DNA of 64,000 nt from contig JACCRF010000077.1 of assembly GCA_013813715.1 (NCBI GenBank), positions 19,316 to 83,315 of the forward strand, given 5' to 3'. The translations under genes were made by a program, and so were the position numbers. The notes under the pieces were generated by a model. The model ran no database searches. It was given only the letters and a program-made list of their open reading frames with translations, and was not told where the DNA came from. Origin of the DNA: Gemmatimonadaceae bacterium (GTDB lineage: Bacteria > Gemmatimonadota > Gemmatimonadetes > Gemmatimonadales > Gemmatimonadaceae). Of this stretch, positions 35,148 through 43,935 are shown piece by piece; the first letter of the stretch is position 1; each line of letters starts with the position of its first letter.

Positions 35148-36839
35148 CTACTGCCGGCAGGGGCCCAGCGGATCCGGTTTCGGCTTGTCGACTCTCACTC
35201 TCGTATCCCGATTCGCGACTGCGATTGCGACATCGCGAACGAAGGCGGCGACGCGCGCCAGTCCTTCGTAATTGATGTACTGCGGCTCATCGGTCACCTG
35301 GTGGTAGTCGATGTGATAGCCGCGCGAGAAATACGTTATCGGAATCCCGGCTCGCGCATACATGTAGTGATCGCTCCGGCAGTAGCGGTTGAGCGGATGC
35401 CGCGGCGCGTCGAACGAGTAGTCTATCAGCCATGGCTCCGCGCGGAGCGCGTTCACCGAGTCGACGACATTGCCGAGCTCGGTTGAAAGGCGCCGCGATC
35501 CGATGACCTGAAGATTTCGCGGTCCGCCGCGTGCAAGGTCGATCGCCGTCCCGCGTCCCACCATGTCCATGTTGAGCTGGGCGATTATGGAGTCGCGCGG
35601 AATCGTCGGCTGGTCATTGAACCATGCGGAGCCGAGCAGGCCCGCCTCCTCGCCCGTGTGCCAGACGAAGAGGATGGAGCGGCGAGGTCTCCCGTCCGCC
35701 GCGAGCGATTCAGCGATCTCGAGCGCGGCGACGGATCCCGAACCGTCGTCGTCGGCGCCATTGTTGATCGAATCGCGTCGCGGCGGGTTGATGAGTCTCA
35801 GACTGTCGAGAACCGCCCTGATCCTCTCGCGCTCAACCCCGGTCGGCTGCCTCGCGGCGGTCTGGGCGCCTTCCGGCCGCATCACGCGATTGAACGCACG
35901 GAGCGAGTCGTGATCCACCGCGCGCGCGGCGATGCCGTTGTGGTCGCTATGTGCGCCCACCGCGACGACCTGACCCTTCAGTCGCGGATCGGACCCACGT
36001 AACAGGGCGACGACATTGCGCGCCGGAGCTTCCGTCGGACGGTCATCGAACGCGATATGCAGACTCACGTTGCGGCCGGTTGCGCCAGGACGCAGCGAAG
36101 CGAGCGGCGAGCCGAGTACGGATTCTGCCGCGCGCGTCGAGAGCAGAATGGTCGTTGGCCGCGCGGGTCCGCCGGCAGGGCGGGGCAGTCCGGCCGAGCG
36201 TGACGTGAGGCCGGCAGCGGCGGCCGGGGTTACGATCTCCAGTGCGGCGACCGCGATCGCGGCCGCGTTGGGAAAGCGTGAGATAGCGGTTGCGGCGGGA
36301 GTCGAGTACACGCCGGTCGGCATTCCATCAGCGCCGAGCGGTGCATCGAGCACGACCATGCGTCCCTCGACCTGCGCGGGAGCGAGCGACACCGTCGTGT
36401 CTCCGGCTCGGCCGCCGTAGACGCTCCCCAAGCTCTTAGCGCTGAGCCCGAGCCCGGCACGGAGCGATGACGTTGGCCGCACCGGCGCGAAGTCGGTGAA
36501 GATCGCGAGCCTCCGCCCGTGCACCGATATGGTCGAAGTCGAATCCGTTGCACGGCGCACGACCGGGACCGTCTGGAAGTACGTGCCCTTCTCGCCGGCC
36601 GGCTCGAGGCCGATTCTTCTCGCCTCGCGCGCGAGGTAGCTCGTCATCGCGTAGTTGCCGGTGTATCCGGCCTGTCTGCCGCGCATCGAGTCGTGGGCGA
36701 CGAGAAAAATGCGGCTGCGCACGTCGGCCACGTTGATTGCCGCTGAAGTGGGTGATGGCGCGGCCGCGCCGCGAACAAACGGCGCGCAGGCAGTGATGAC
36801 GGCGGGGGCCGCAAGTGACAGTGCGAAGCGGAAGATCAT
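35148..36839 (-). CDS. Secreted M28-family metallopeptidase with PA-like insert
   Basis: 563 residues, with a signal region (MIFRFALSLAAPAVITACAP, Cys18 possibly lipidated). A PA-like protease-associated segment (about 130-240) sits between the N-terminal helices and the catalytic part. Zn ligands: His297 in VAVGAHSDH, Asp364-365 in NNGADDDGSG, Glu397-398 in WHTGEEAGLLGS, Asp425 in LNMDMVGRG, and a late His in DYHQVTD. Between the first His and the Asp there are about 65 residues, longer than the usual 15 or so. It would be a periplasmic or secreted aminopeptidase. It is divergent from the DASS transporter. Confidence 0.92.
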   Translation of the reverse strand: MIFRFALSLAAPAVITACAPFVRGAAAPSPTSAAINVADVRSRIFLVAHDSMRGRQAGYTGNYAMTSYLAREARRIGLEPAGEKGTYFQTVPVVRRATDSTSTISVHGRRLAIFTDFAPVRPTSSLRAGLGLSAKSLGSVYGGRAGDTTVSLAPAQVEGRMVVLDAPLGADGMPTGVYSTPAATAISRFPNAAAIAVAALEIVTPAAAAGLTSRSAGLPRPAGGPARPTTILLSTRAAESVLGSPLASLRPGATGRNVSLHIAFDDRPTEAPARNVVALLRGSDPRLKGQVVAVGAHSDHNGIAARAVDHDSLRAFNRVMRPEGAQTAARQPTGVERERIRAVLDSLRLINPPRRDSINNGADDDGSGSVAALEIAESLAADGRPRRSILFVWHTGEEAGLLGSAWFNDQPTIPRDSIIAQLNMDMVGRGTAIDLARGGPRNLQVIGSRRLSTELGNVVDSVNALRAEPWLIDYSFDAPRHPLNRYCRSDHYMYARAGIPITYFSRGYHIDYHQVTDEPQYINYEGLARVAAFVRDVAIAVANRDTRVRVDKPKPDPLGPCRQ

Positions 36840-36869
36840 CTGGAACGAGGAAAGGTCAACATAGAACGA

Positions 36870-36973
36870 CAGAGATGCGAGAGGCCAGAAGTATAGGTGC
36901 GAGTTTCGAGGGAACCGCGTGGGTTGTATCCTCGTAACTCCAAACTATGCTCCTCTGGCAACTCGCATCTCTG
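36870..36973. promoter_or_regulatory. Inverted repeat in the M28/DASS divergent promoter region
   Basis: CAGAGATGCGAG at 36870-36881 pairs with CTCGCATCTCTG at 36962-36973 (12 perfect pairs); after two mismatches, further matches extend the arms inward (GCCAGA/TCTGGC). The repeat brackets the centre of the space between the M28 gene and the transporter. It could be an operator looping both promoters or a remnant element; nothing more can be said from sequence. Confidence 0.55.
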
Positions 36974-37033
36974 CTTTTCTTAGTTGACCTGACCCGCTTG
37001 TGGCCCGCTTGACCGGCTCCATGCGCAGTCGTA

Positions 37034-38536
37034 ATGTGCCGCCCCATGGACGCCCCCGCACTCGATCAACCGGGACCTTTGCTCTCGCGGCTTGGATTCG
37101 TGGCGGCGCCGGTGCTGTTCCTCGCGATTCTCGCGCTGCCGTTCCCCTCGCTCAGCCCCGAGGCGCATCGCCTCGCGGCCATCATGTCGGCCGTCGTCGT
37201 ACTGTGGATTTCCGAAGCGCTGCCGATGCCCGTGACGGCCCTGATCGGCGCCGCGGCATGCGTGGTAATGCGTGTCGCCCCGGCGAAGGAAGTGTTCGCG
37301 CCGTTCGCCGATCCGTTGATGTTCCTCTTCATCGGATCGTTCATCCTGGCCCGGGCGATCATGCTGCACGGGCTCGACCGCCGGCTTGCGTTCGGCGTGC
37401 TGTCCCTCGAGTGGGTCGGCTCGAGCCCCACCCGAATCCTCTTCGCGTTCGGAGCAGTCACGGCGTTCATCTCGGCGTGGATCTCGAACACCGCCACCAC
37501 TGCCATGATGTTCGCTATCGGTCTGGCGATACTCAGGTTCATGTCCGACGGAGAGAAAGCGGCGGGCCGAACGCTGAGTCCGGCGTACATGACGGCGCTC
37601 ATGCTGATGACGTCTTTCGCGGCGTCCATAGGCGGGCTCGCCACGCCGATCGGCACACCGCCGAACGTCATCGGACTCGGCTTCCTGCGCCAGCTTGTCG
37701 GAGTCGAGTTCCCGTTCTTCAAGTGGATGATGCTGGGTGTGCCTGTCGTGCTGATCCTTTTCGTGGTTCTCTTCATGACACTTCGCGGCGCGGCGCGCAA
37801 TGTGTCGGCCGCCAGCAAAGCAACCGAGCGCGCACTTGACACGGTGAGCGATGCCCGCGGCCGGTGGACGACCGGCGAGATCTCCACCGTGATCGCATTC
37901 GGAATCACCGTCGCACTGTGGATCGTGCCGGGGATAATTGCGCTCGTCTACGGAGACGCGAGCGCGCAGTACAAGGCGGTCTCGTCGCGGGTTCCGGAGG
38001 GGGTCGCCGCCCTTGTCGGCGGGTCGCTCCTGTTTGTGCTGCCGGGAAACCAGGGCGGACGCGCCATCGGGTGGGACGAAGCCGTGAAAATCGACTGGGG
38101 AATCGTGCTCCTCTACGGCGGTGGCTTTGCGCTCGGCGTGCTTTCATTCCAGACGGGACTCGCCGAGACGATGGGCCGGGGACTGATCGGGATTATTCCC
38201 GACAACACCGGCATAGGCCTGCTAATCGCATCCACTCTCATGGCGGCGATGCTGTCGGAAGTCACCTCCAATACTGCATCGGCGAACATGGTGGTTCCGG
38301 TGGTGATCTCCATCGCCCGCGCAGCGGGTGCGGACCCACTCGAGCCGGCACTCGGCGCGACGATGGGCGCGAGCATGGGATTCATGCTACCCGTCTCGAC
38401 GCCGTGCAACGCGATTGTTTACGGGTCGGGATACATCCCGCTATACCGCATGATTCGGTATGGCATAGTTCTCGACATCGCAGGCGTAGTCGTAATCGTT
38501 GCGCTCATCAGGATCATCGTTCCGCTGATTCGGTAG
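37034..38536 (+). CDS. DASS/SLC13-type sodium:carboxylate symporter
   Basis: 500 residues from ATG 37034 (ATG 37046 is an equally good start). About 11-12 helices in two halves, each with the SNT signature: WISNTATTAMMFAIGLAILR in the first half and SEVTSNTASANMVVPVVISI in the second. These bind Na+ and the substrate carboxylate in VcINDY and its relatives. The likely substrate is a di- or tricarboxylate such as succinate or citrate; sulfate or phosphate cannot be ruled out. The MFS gene begins at the next base after its stop, so both should be cotranscribed. Confidence 0.93.
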   Translation: MCRPMDAPALDQPGPLLSRLGFVAAPVLFLAILALPFPSLSPEAHRLAAIMSAVVVLWISEALPMPVTALIGAAACVVMRVAPAKEVFAPFADPLMFLFIGSFILARAIMLHGLDRRLAFGVLSLEWVGSSPTRILFAFGAVTAFISAWISNTATTAMMFAIGLAILRFMSDGEKAAGRTLSPAYMTALMLMTSFAASIGGLATPIGTPPNVIGLGFLRQLVGVEFPFFKWMMLGVPVVLILFVVLFMTLRGAARNVSAASKATERALDTVSDARGRWTTGEISTVIAFGITVALWIVPGIIALVYGDASAQYKAVSSRVPEGVAALVGGSLLFVLPGNQGGRAIGWDEAVKIDWGIVLLYGGGFALGVLSFQTGLAETMGRGLIGIIPDNTGIGLLIASTLMAAMLSEVTSNTASANMVVPVVISIARAAGADPLEPALGATMGASMGFMLPVSTPCNAIVYGSGYIPLYRMIRYGIVLDIAGVVVIVALIRIIVPLIR

Positions 38537-39769
38537 ATGGTTGCGGGCTCTTCGATGAATATCTGGAGGAGCCTTCGCGGCCTCCCCCGGGACATCTGGG
38601 TGCTCGCCGGCGCGACACTGGTCAATCGCGCGGGAACGATGGTGCTCCCGTTCCTCGTGCTTTATCTGACGCGTGAGCTGGGGTTCACGCCGGCGCACGC
38701 CGGGCTCGCGCTCGCTGTGTATGGAGCGGGTGCGATAATCGTTGCGCCGATCGCCGGCCGACTGTCCGACCGCATCGGGCCGCTCCCGATCATGCAGGCT
38801 TCGCTGGTCGGGAACGGTCTCCTGCTGCTGATCTTTCCTTTCGTCGAGACCTTTGCGGGAGTGATCGGGCTCACGCTGGCGTGGGCGCTGGTGAGCGAGT
38901 CATTCCGGCCCGCAAACCTCGCAATCGTCGCCGACCTCGTGCCGCCGGAACAACGAAAGCCGGCGTTTGCGCTGAGTCGTCTGGCGATTAACCTGGGGAT
39001 GAGCGTCGGTCCGGCGGTGGCGGGATTTCTCGCCGCGCAATCGTTTCGCTGGATCTTCGTGGTGGACGCGATCACAACAATCGCCGCCGGGCTCGTTCTC
39101 ATCGCCATTCCGCTCAGCGCCGCGGGGCGCAGATACGGCGGGAGCGAGCGACCGGATGCAGCTCCGCGTGCTCCGAGCGGCCTGCCGGCCGCTCTCGAGG
39201 ACAAGCGACTTCTGCTTTTTCTGATGGCGCTCTTCCTGACTGGAATCGTGTTCTTCCAGCACGAGGGAGCGCTGCCGCTGTTCCTCGTCGAAGACCTGCG
39301 GCTTTCGCCGGCGTTCTATGGAATGTTGTTCACGATCAACACGCTGATGATCGTATTCATGGAGGTTCCGCTGAATGCGGCGACGAGCCACTGGCCACAC
39401 CGATGGGGCCTGTCGTTGGGCGCGATGCTGTTCGCCGCCGGGTCTGGGATTTTCGTGTTTGCCTCCGGGCCGGGGTTGATCGTCGCCGGTATCGTCATCT
39501 GGACGTTTGGAGAGATGATGCTCTTTCCGCAGGCGGCAGCCTACGTCGCGGATATTGCGCCGGCGCACCGTCGTGGAGAGTACATGGGGGCATACTCGCT
39601 CGCGTTCAGCCTCGCCTTCGCCGTAGCTCCGTGGGCCGGCACCGCTGCCTTCGCCGAGTTCGGGTCCACCTGGTTATGGGCTGGCGTGTTCATTGTCGGT
39701 TCGGCCTCTGCGGCGATGATGCTCTACGTCTCGAGCGACGAAGTCAAGCCCGCGGCAGCCCTGGGCTAG
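38537..39769 (+). CDS. Major facilitator superfamily transporter
   Basis: 410 residues with twelve predicted helices. GRLSDRIGPLPIMQ (motif A-like, about residue 73) and the second-half segment VPLNAATSHWPHRWGLSLGA are visible, as expected for drug:H+ antiporter-type MFS proteins. Substrate unknown. Its ATG directly follows the transporter stop TAG with no gap. A long hairpin element after it likely terminates transcription. Confidence 0.9.
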   Translation: MVAGSSMNIWRSLRGLPRDIWVLAGATLVNRAGTMVLPFLVLYLTRELGFTPAHAGLALAVYGAGAIIVAPIAGRLSDRIGPLPIMQASLVGNGLLLLIFPFVETFAGVIGLTLAWALVSESFRPANLAIVADLVPPEQRKPAFALSRLAINLGMSVGPAVAGFLAAQSFRWIFVVDAITTIAAGLVLIAIPLSAAGRRYGGSERPDAAPRAPSGLPAALEDKRLLLFLMALFLTGIVFFQHEGALPLFLVEDLRLSPAFYGMLFTINTLMIVFMEVPLNAATSHWPHRWGLSLGAMLFAAGSGIFVFASGPGLIVAGIVIWTFGEMMLFPQAAAYVADIAPAHRRGEYMGAYSLAFSLAFAVAPWAGTAAFAEFGSTWLWAGVFIVGSASAAMMLYVSSDEVKPAAALG

Positions 39770-39774
39770 TTTGT

Positions 39775-39940
39775 GCCACAGATGCACAGATGGGCGACGA
39801 TGCGCGCAGATGGAAAGCGAAAGGCACAACTACTGATTGAGGGGGGAACGGTAGACAACGCGTCCCGCCGTTCCCCTCAATCATTTGCGGTTCCGTTCTC
39901 CTCTGTGACATCCGGTCCATCTGTGAAATCTGGGTTAACG
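39775..39940. repeat. Palindromic CACAGATG-type intergenic element
   Basis: Outer arms GCCACAGATGCACAGATGGG (39775 on) and, at 39901-39940, CTCTGTGACATCCGGTCCAT followed by CTGTGAAATCTGGG. They enclose a long hairpin at 39834-39883. Another unit of the same kind lies at 40511-40552. It fills the space between two convergent genes. Confidence 0.75.
39834..39883. terminator. Bidirectional terminator hairpin
   Basis: TGATTGAGGGGGGAACGG (39834-39851) pairs with CCGTTCCCCTCAATCA (39868-39883): 16 base pairs with a two-base bulge and a 16-base loop. It lies between the MFS gene and the convergent lipoprotein gene and would end transcription from both sides, although without clear T-runs. Confidence 0.65.
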
Positions 39941-39998
39941 CTTTTCTGACGCTGCCGCGTTCCGATACGCCAGGACGCCTCAGCCCATCGTCAGGCGA

Positions 39999-40424
39999 CT
40001 ACTTGCCGCACTGAGCCGTCACGCGACCGGCTTGCGCGGGCATCCAGATCGCGAGTGCCGATGCCTTGCTCGTCGCCGACTTCACGCCGATCGCCTCTCC
40101 GATGACCTTCACGGTCGCATTCGAATCCTCGACGGGGTTAGCGATGATCGCATTGGCGCCCTGTTCGGCGGCCCGCTTCCTGATCTGAGCCACGATCTGT
40201 CCGTCGGAGGTATACACCGAGTTTCCTTCCGCCTCGATGAACGCGAGCTCGTGGTAGTCGTTTGGCACTTCGGCGCGGCTCTTGTAGACGACGACTGCTT
40301 CATCGCACGTCGGTGCCCGGGCGACGCGAGGGTTCACGTCGGTGGTCTGGGTACGGACGCCGCATCCCGCGGCTCCTGCGGCGAGGGCGACAAGCAGTGC
40401 GCCGCGAAGGGTTGTCTGGATCAT
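39999..40424 (-). CDS. DUF4156-like small lipoprotein
   Basis: 141 residues from ATG 40424, chosen because AGAGAGG lies 5 bases upstream (40430-40436) and the lipoprotein signal MIQTTLRGALLVALAAGAAG followed by Cys begins there. Mature features include PNDYHELAFIEAEGNSVYTS and KRAAEQGANAIIANPVED, the latter typical of DUF4156/RcsF-like envelope lipoproteins in which the GANAI motif is conserved. Probably anchored in the outer or inner membrane facing the periplasm; function unknown. Confidence 0.78.
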   Translation of the reverse strand: MIQTTLRGALLVALAAGAAGCGVRTQTTDVNPRVARAPTCDEAVVVYKSRAEVPNDYHELAFIEAEGNSVYTSDGQIVAQIRKRAAEQGANAIIANPVEDSNATVKVIGEAIGVKSATSKASALAIWMPAQAGRVTAQCGK

Positions 40425-40510
40425 GATGACCTCTCTGTGATGGGGGCTTTCCTCACGAACAAACATCAACTGATTTCAACAGTGAATCCTTTTGTAGTTG
40501 CCATTTCTAG

Positions 40511-40552
40511 GGCTATCTGTGCTCATCCGAGCCCATCCGGGCATCTGTGGTT
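40511..40552. repeat. CACAGATG-type intergenic element, second copy
   Basis: GGCTATCTGTGCTCATCCGA followed by GCCCATCCGGGCATCTGTGG: the ATCTGTG words and internal CCGAGCCCATCCGGGC partial symmetry match the element at 39775-39940. It lies in the spacer between two divergent lipoprotein genes. Confidence 0.65.
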
Positions 40553-40656
40553 GGCGTTCCAGCACCCCAGAATGCGACGGGCCTAAATTGTAGGATTGCA
40601 AGGCCGGGGCCAGATCAGCTGCCAGCGGGCAGCCGGCAACCGGTTATTATTCCCCC

Positions 40657-41085
40657 GTGCAACGTCACCACGCTTGGCGGAGCCTCTCGCTCATTGGCGG
40701 TCTCGCGCTCTTACTGCTGCCGCTTCTCACGGCATCCTGCGGGCGGGAGCCCACCGACCCCGCCCGCTCCAACCTGAATGGCGTGTGGAAGTCATTCGAC
40801 GGTCACTTCAATCTTTACAATATCGAACTCGTGCTCGTGCAGCCGGCGCCGGGCCTCGTCACCGGCATATGGACGTCGCAAGGGCGGGTGGACAAGAGCT
40901 GCCCTCCCAGCCCGCTGTGCCGGGACACGAGCACCGTCATCGGCAGAAGCGAAGTCGCCCAGGTTGTCCTCGACCTGCAGGGTATGGGGCCGTTCGTCGG
41001 CCAGCTCGTTCAGAAGGACACCCTCAGGGGAGCCATTCGCCTGGAGGGAAGAAACTTTCACCTGAAATTCGGGAGATATCCCTAG
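40657..41085 (+). CDS. Small lipoprotein, lipocalin-like
   Basis: 142 residues from GTG 40657, with a lipoprotein signal (LIGGLALLLLPLLTASC; Cys28). The mature part begins with LNGVWKSFDGHFNLYNIELV and contains a disulfide-capable KSCPPSPLCRD pair, then beta-like strands (LQGMGPFVGQLVQKDTLRGA, then IRLEGRNFHLKFGRYP). It resembles other small secreted proteins with a GxW lipocalin-like start, but no firm family is assigned. It ends 28 bases before the UPF0182 start, suggesting cotranscription. Confidence 0.65.
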   Translation: MQRHHAWRSLSLIGGLALLLLPLLTASCGREPTDPARSNLNGVWKSFDGHFNLYNIELVLVQPAPGLVTGIWTSQGRVDKSCPPSPLCRDTSTVIGRSEVAQVVLDLQGMGPFVGQLVQKDTLRGAIRLEGRNFHLKFGRYP

Positions 41086-41113
41086 TGTCGATCAGTCTTT
41101 TGCGAGCGAACAG

Positions 41114-43870
41114 TTGACGACGCCGGTGCGGCGCATCAGGGTGGCCTGGATCGTCGGTGCTGCGTTCCTGATCTTCACCGCGATCCCGGCTGCGGTCGGT
41201 TTCGTCACCGACTGGTTCTGGTTTCAGGAAGTTGGATACCAGACGGTGTTCACGACGCAACTCGCAACGAAGGTATCTCTGTTTCTTGCGGTGGCGCTGG
41301 TTGCGTACTTCTTCCTCGCGCTCAATGCCCGCATCGCAGGACGGGGCAGCTCCCGCGCGCCTGTGCTGTGGCGGATGAGTCCGGAGCTTCCCCCGGTGGA
41401 TGTCGCCGCCGGTCTCACGCGCCTTGCCGCGCCAATCGTCGTCGTGCTCGCACTGATGTTCGGCCTCGCCGCCGGCGGCGACTGGATGGATGTACTCCAA
41501 TTCATGAATCGGAGCGCATTCGGTCTCGCGGATCCGGTCTTCGGACGCGACGTCGGCCATTACGTATTCGCGCTGCCAGCGATCGCTTCGCTGATCGGCA
41601 CACTGCGGGGCCTTGTGATCGTGGCACTCCTGCTATCGCTCGGCCTGCACCTCATTCGTGGTCGCGTGACGCTGCCTCCGCAGCGGGTCGGACTCGAGCC
41701 GCCGGCCGACAAACACATTGCCTCGCTACTGGTGACATTCCTGATTCTCACCGCACTCCAGATCTGGTTCGTGCGCATGCCCGGTCTCCTGTACTCCACG
41801 ACCGGGCCGCTCATCGGGGCGAGCTATGCTGACCTGAACGCCCGCTATCCGGCCCTTCACCTGATCGCGGCGACCGCACTCATCGGGGTGGCGCTCATCA
41901 TCTACGGAATGCTGCGGCGCAAGATCGTGTGGTTCACGTTGATCTCGGCGGGCGCATACGTCGCCGTAACGGTCGTCGCGGGCGGGTTGTATCCGTGGGC
42001 AATCCAGCGGTTCGTGGTCGCCCCGACCGAACTTACTCGCGAGTCGACTCAGCTTCTCAGCCACATCCGCGCGACGCGCACTGCATGGGGTCTGGACAAG
42101 GTGGAGACGCGCGACCTGAGCGGCGATGCGCGGCTCACGCTTCAGGACGTTCGAGCCAACGCGCCCACGATCGAGAACGTGCGCCTGTGGGACCGCGATC
42201 CGCTGCGCCAGACGTTCGGGCAGCTTCAGGAGATCAGGACGTACTACGATTTCGTCTCGGTGGACGATGACCGCTATCTGATTGACGGCCGTTACCGCCA
42301 GGTGATGCTTTCGCCGCGCGAGCTCAATCCGGAATCGCTGCCGACGCGGACGTTCATCAATCAGCACCTTACATTCACGCACGGCATGGGGCTGACCCTG
42401 GCGCCCGTCAACGAAGTCACGTCCGAAGGTCTGCCAGTGCTGTTCATCAAGGACCTTCCCCCCGTTTCGAGCGTCTCGCTCAAGGTCACGCGGCCACAGA
42501 TCTACTTCGGCGAGCTGACCGACGAGCATGTGTTCGTGAACACGCGGCGGGCGGAGTTCGACTACCCGTCCGGGGACGCGAACATTACGACCCGCTACAA
42601 CGGATCGGGTGGCGTGCGCGTCGGCTCCTTCTTCAAGCGGGGCCTGTTCGCGATGCGCTTCGGCGCGCTGAACATCCTCTTGTCGGGCGATATCAACAGC
42701 GATAGCCGCGTGCTGTACAACAGGGACATTATGCGGCGCGCGCGCCTCGCGCTGCCGTTCCTCACGTTCGATGAAGACCCGTACATGGTCGTCGCGGACA
42801 ATGGAGAGCTCAAGTGGATTCTCGACGGCTACACTTCCACCAGCCGGTACCCGTACTCGGCGCGGCTTTCCGACGGCACGAACTACATGCGCAACAGTGT
42901 CAAGGTTGTCGTCGATGCATATAACGGGGCGGTGACGGCGTTCATCGTCGATGCCGCCGACCCGCTGGCGCGGACCTACGCGAAGATTTTTCCTGGCACG
43001 CTGAAGCCGCTTTCAGAGATGCCATCGGACATCCGCACGCATATGAGGTATCCGAACGACCTCTTCCGCGTGCAGACCGCGCTCTACGCCACGTTCCACA
43101 TGGACGCCGCGGACGCCTTCTACCACCGCGAGGATCAGTGGCAGACGCCGGTCGTGGACGCGAAGAGTGAAAACCAGAGCCAGTTTCTGCGCCACATCGT
43201 GATGCGCCTCCCCGACGAGCAGCAGGCCGAATTCATCTTCATGGCGCCGTTCACGCCGAAGGGAAAGGACAACCTCGCGTCGTGGATGGTCGCGCGAAAC
43301 GACGGCGCGAATTACGGTAAGCTGCGCGTCTACCGATTCCCGAAGCAGAGTCTGGTGTACGGGCCGCGGCAGATAACTTCGCGAATCGACCAGGACACCG
43401 ACATCGCGCGCGAGTTGACGCTGTGGGACCAGCGCGGGTCGGAAGTGATTCGCGGCGAGCTGCTGGTAATACCGATCGAGAAATCACTCATCTACGTCCA
43501 GCCCATCTATCTGCGCGCGGAAGGCGGCCGCATTCCTGAGCTGAAGAGGGTGGTTGTAGCGTATCAGAACAGGGTGGTGATGGCGGAGACTCTCGAGGCC
43601 GGCCTCGCCCAGGTATTTGGCGGCGAAGTTGGCCGTTCAGCGCAGCGCGACTCGGCCGTGGCTGGTGCGGTGCCCGTCGCGCCCACCGATACCAGTGCGG
43701 CGGTGACGAAGGCGTCCGGCGGAGTCGGCTCGACGCTCGCAGCCGAGGCGCGCGCGCACTACGACCGCGCGATAGCGGCGCAGAGAAGCGGAGACTGGGC
43801 GGCGTACGGGCGGGAGATTCGGGAGCTTGGCGAGGTGCTGCGGCAGCTCAGTGGGGGGGCGAGCCGGTAG
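41114..43870 (+). CDS. UPF0182 (COG1615) large membrane protein
   Basis: 918 residues from TTG 41114. About seven transmembrane helices (1-290), the first containing FVTDWFWFQEVGYQTVFTTQ, followed by a long extracytoplasmic domain with family-specific segments YPWAIQRFVVAPTELTRE, LRQTFGQLQEIRTYYDF, VDDDRYLIDGRYRQVMLSPR, NQHLTFTHGMGLTLAPVN and YFGELTDEHVFVNTRR. A coiled, Ala/Arg-rich tail with YDRAIAAQRSGDWAAYGREI closes it, in which the repeated short helices suggest a TPR-like end. Length and order match UPF0182 proteins of Actinobacteria and Cyanobacteria. Function unknown. Confidence 0.92.
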   Translation: MTTPVRRIRVAWIVGAAFLIFTAIPAAVGFVTDWFWFQEVGYQTVFTTQLATKVSLFLAVALVAYFFLALNARIAGRGSSRAPVLWRMSPELPPVDVAAGLTRLAAPIVVVLALMFGLAAGGDWMDVLQFMNRSAFGLADPVFGRDVGHYVFALPAIASLIGTLRGLVIVALLLSLGLHLIRGRVTLPPQRVGLEPPADKHIASLLVTFLILTALQIWFVRMPGLLYSTTGPLIGASYADLNARYPALHLIAATALIGVALIIYGMLRRKIVWFTLISAGAYVAVTVVAGGLYPWAIQRFVVAPTELTRESTQLLSHIRATRTAWGLDKVETRDLSGDARLTLQDVRANAPTIENVRLWDRDPLRQTFGQLQEIRTYYDFVSVDDDRYLIDGRYRQVMLSPRELNPESLPTRTFINQHLTFTHGMGLTLAPVNEVTSEGLPVLFIKDLPPVSSVSLKVTRPQIYFGELTDEHVFVNTRRAEFDYPSGDANITTRYNGSGGVRVGSFFKRGLFAMRFGALNILLSGDINSDSRVLYNRDIMRRARLALPFLTFDEDPYMVVADNGELKWILDGYTSTSRYPYSARLSDGTNYMRNSVKVVVDAYNGAVTAFIVDAADPLARTYAKIFPGTLKPLSEMPSDIRTHMRYPNDLFRVQTALYATFHMDAADAFYHREDQWQTPVVDAKSENQSQFLRHIVMRLPDEQQAEFIFMAPFTPKGKDNLASWMVARNDGANYGKLRVYRFPKQSLVYGPRQITSRIDQDTDIARELTLWDQRGSEVIRGELLVIPIEKSLIYVQPIYLRAEGGRIPELKRVVVAYQNRVVMAETLEAGLAQVFGGEVGRSAQRDSAVAGAVPVAPTDTSAAVTKASGGVGSTLAAEARAHYDRAIAAQRSGDWAAYGREIRELGEVLRQLSGGASR

Positions 43871-43879
43871 AGAAATGCC

Positions 43880-43907
43880 GAAGGTCAAAGGAGAAAAGCT
43901 GACCTTC
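43880..43907. terminator. Hairpin terminator between convergent genes
   Basis: GAAGGTCA (43880-43887) and TGACCTTC (43900-43907) form an 8-pair stem, extendable with CCG/CGG, separated by a 12-base A-rich loop. It lies in the 65-base space between the UPF0182 gene and the convergent NagX-like gene. Confidence 0.6.
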
Positions 43908-43935
43908 CGGCCGCTGGCAGGTAGGCCTTTCTCCC

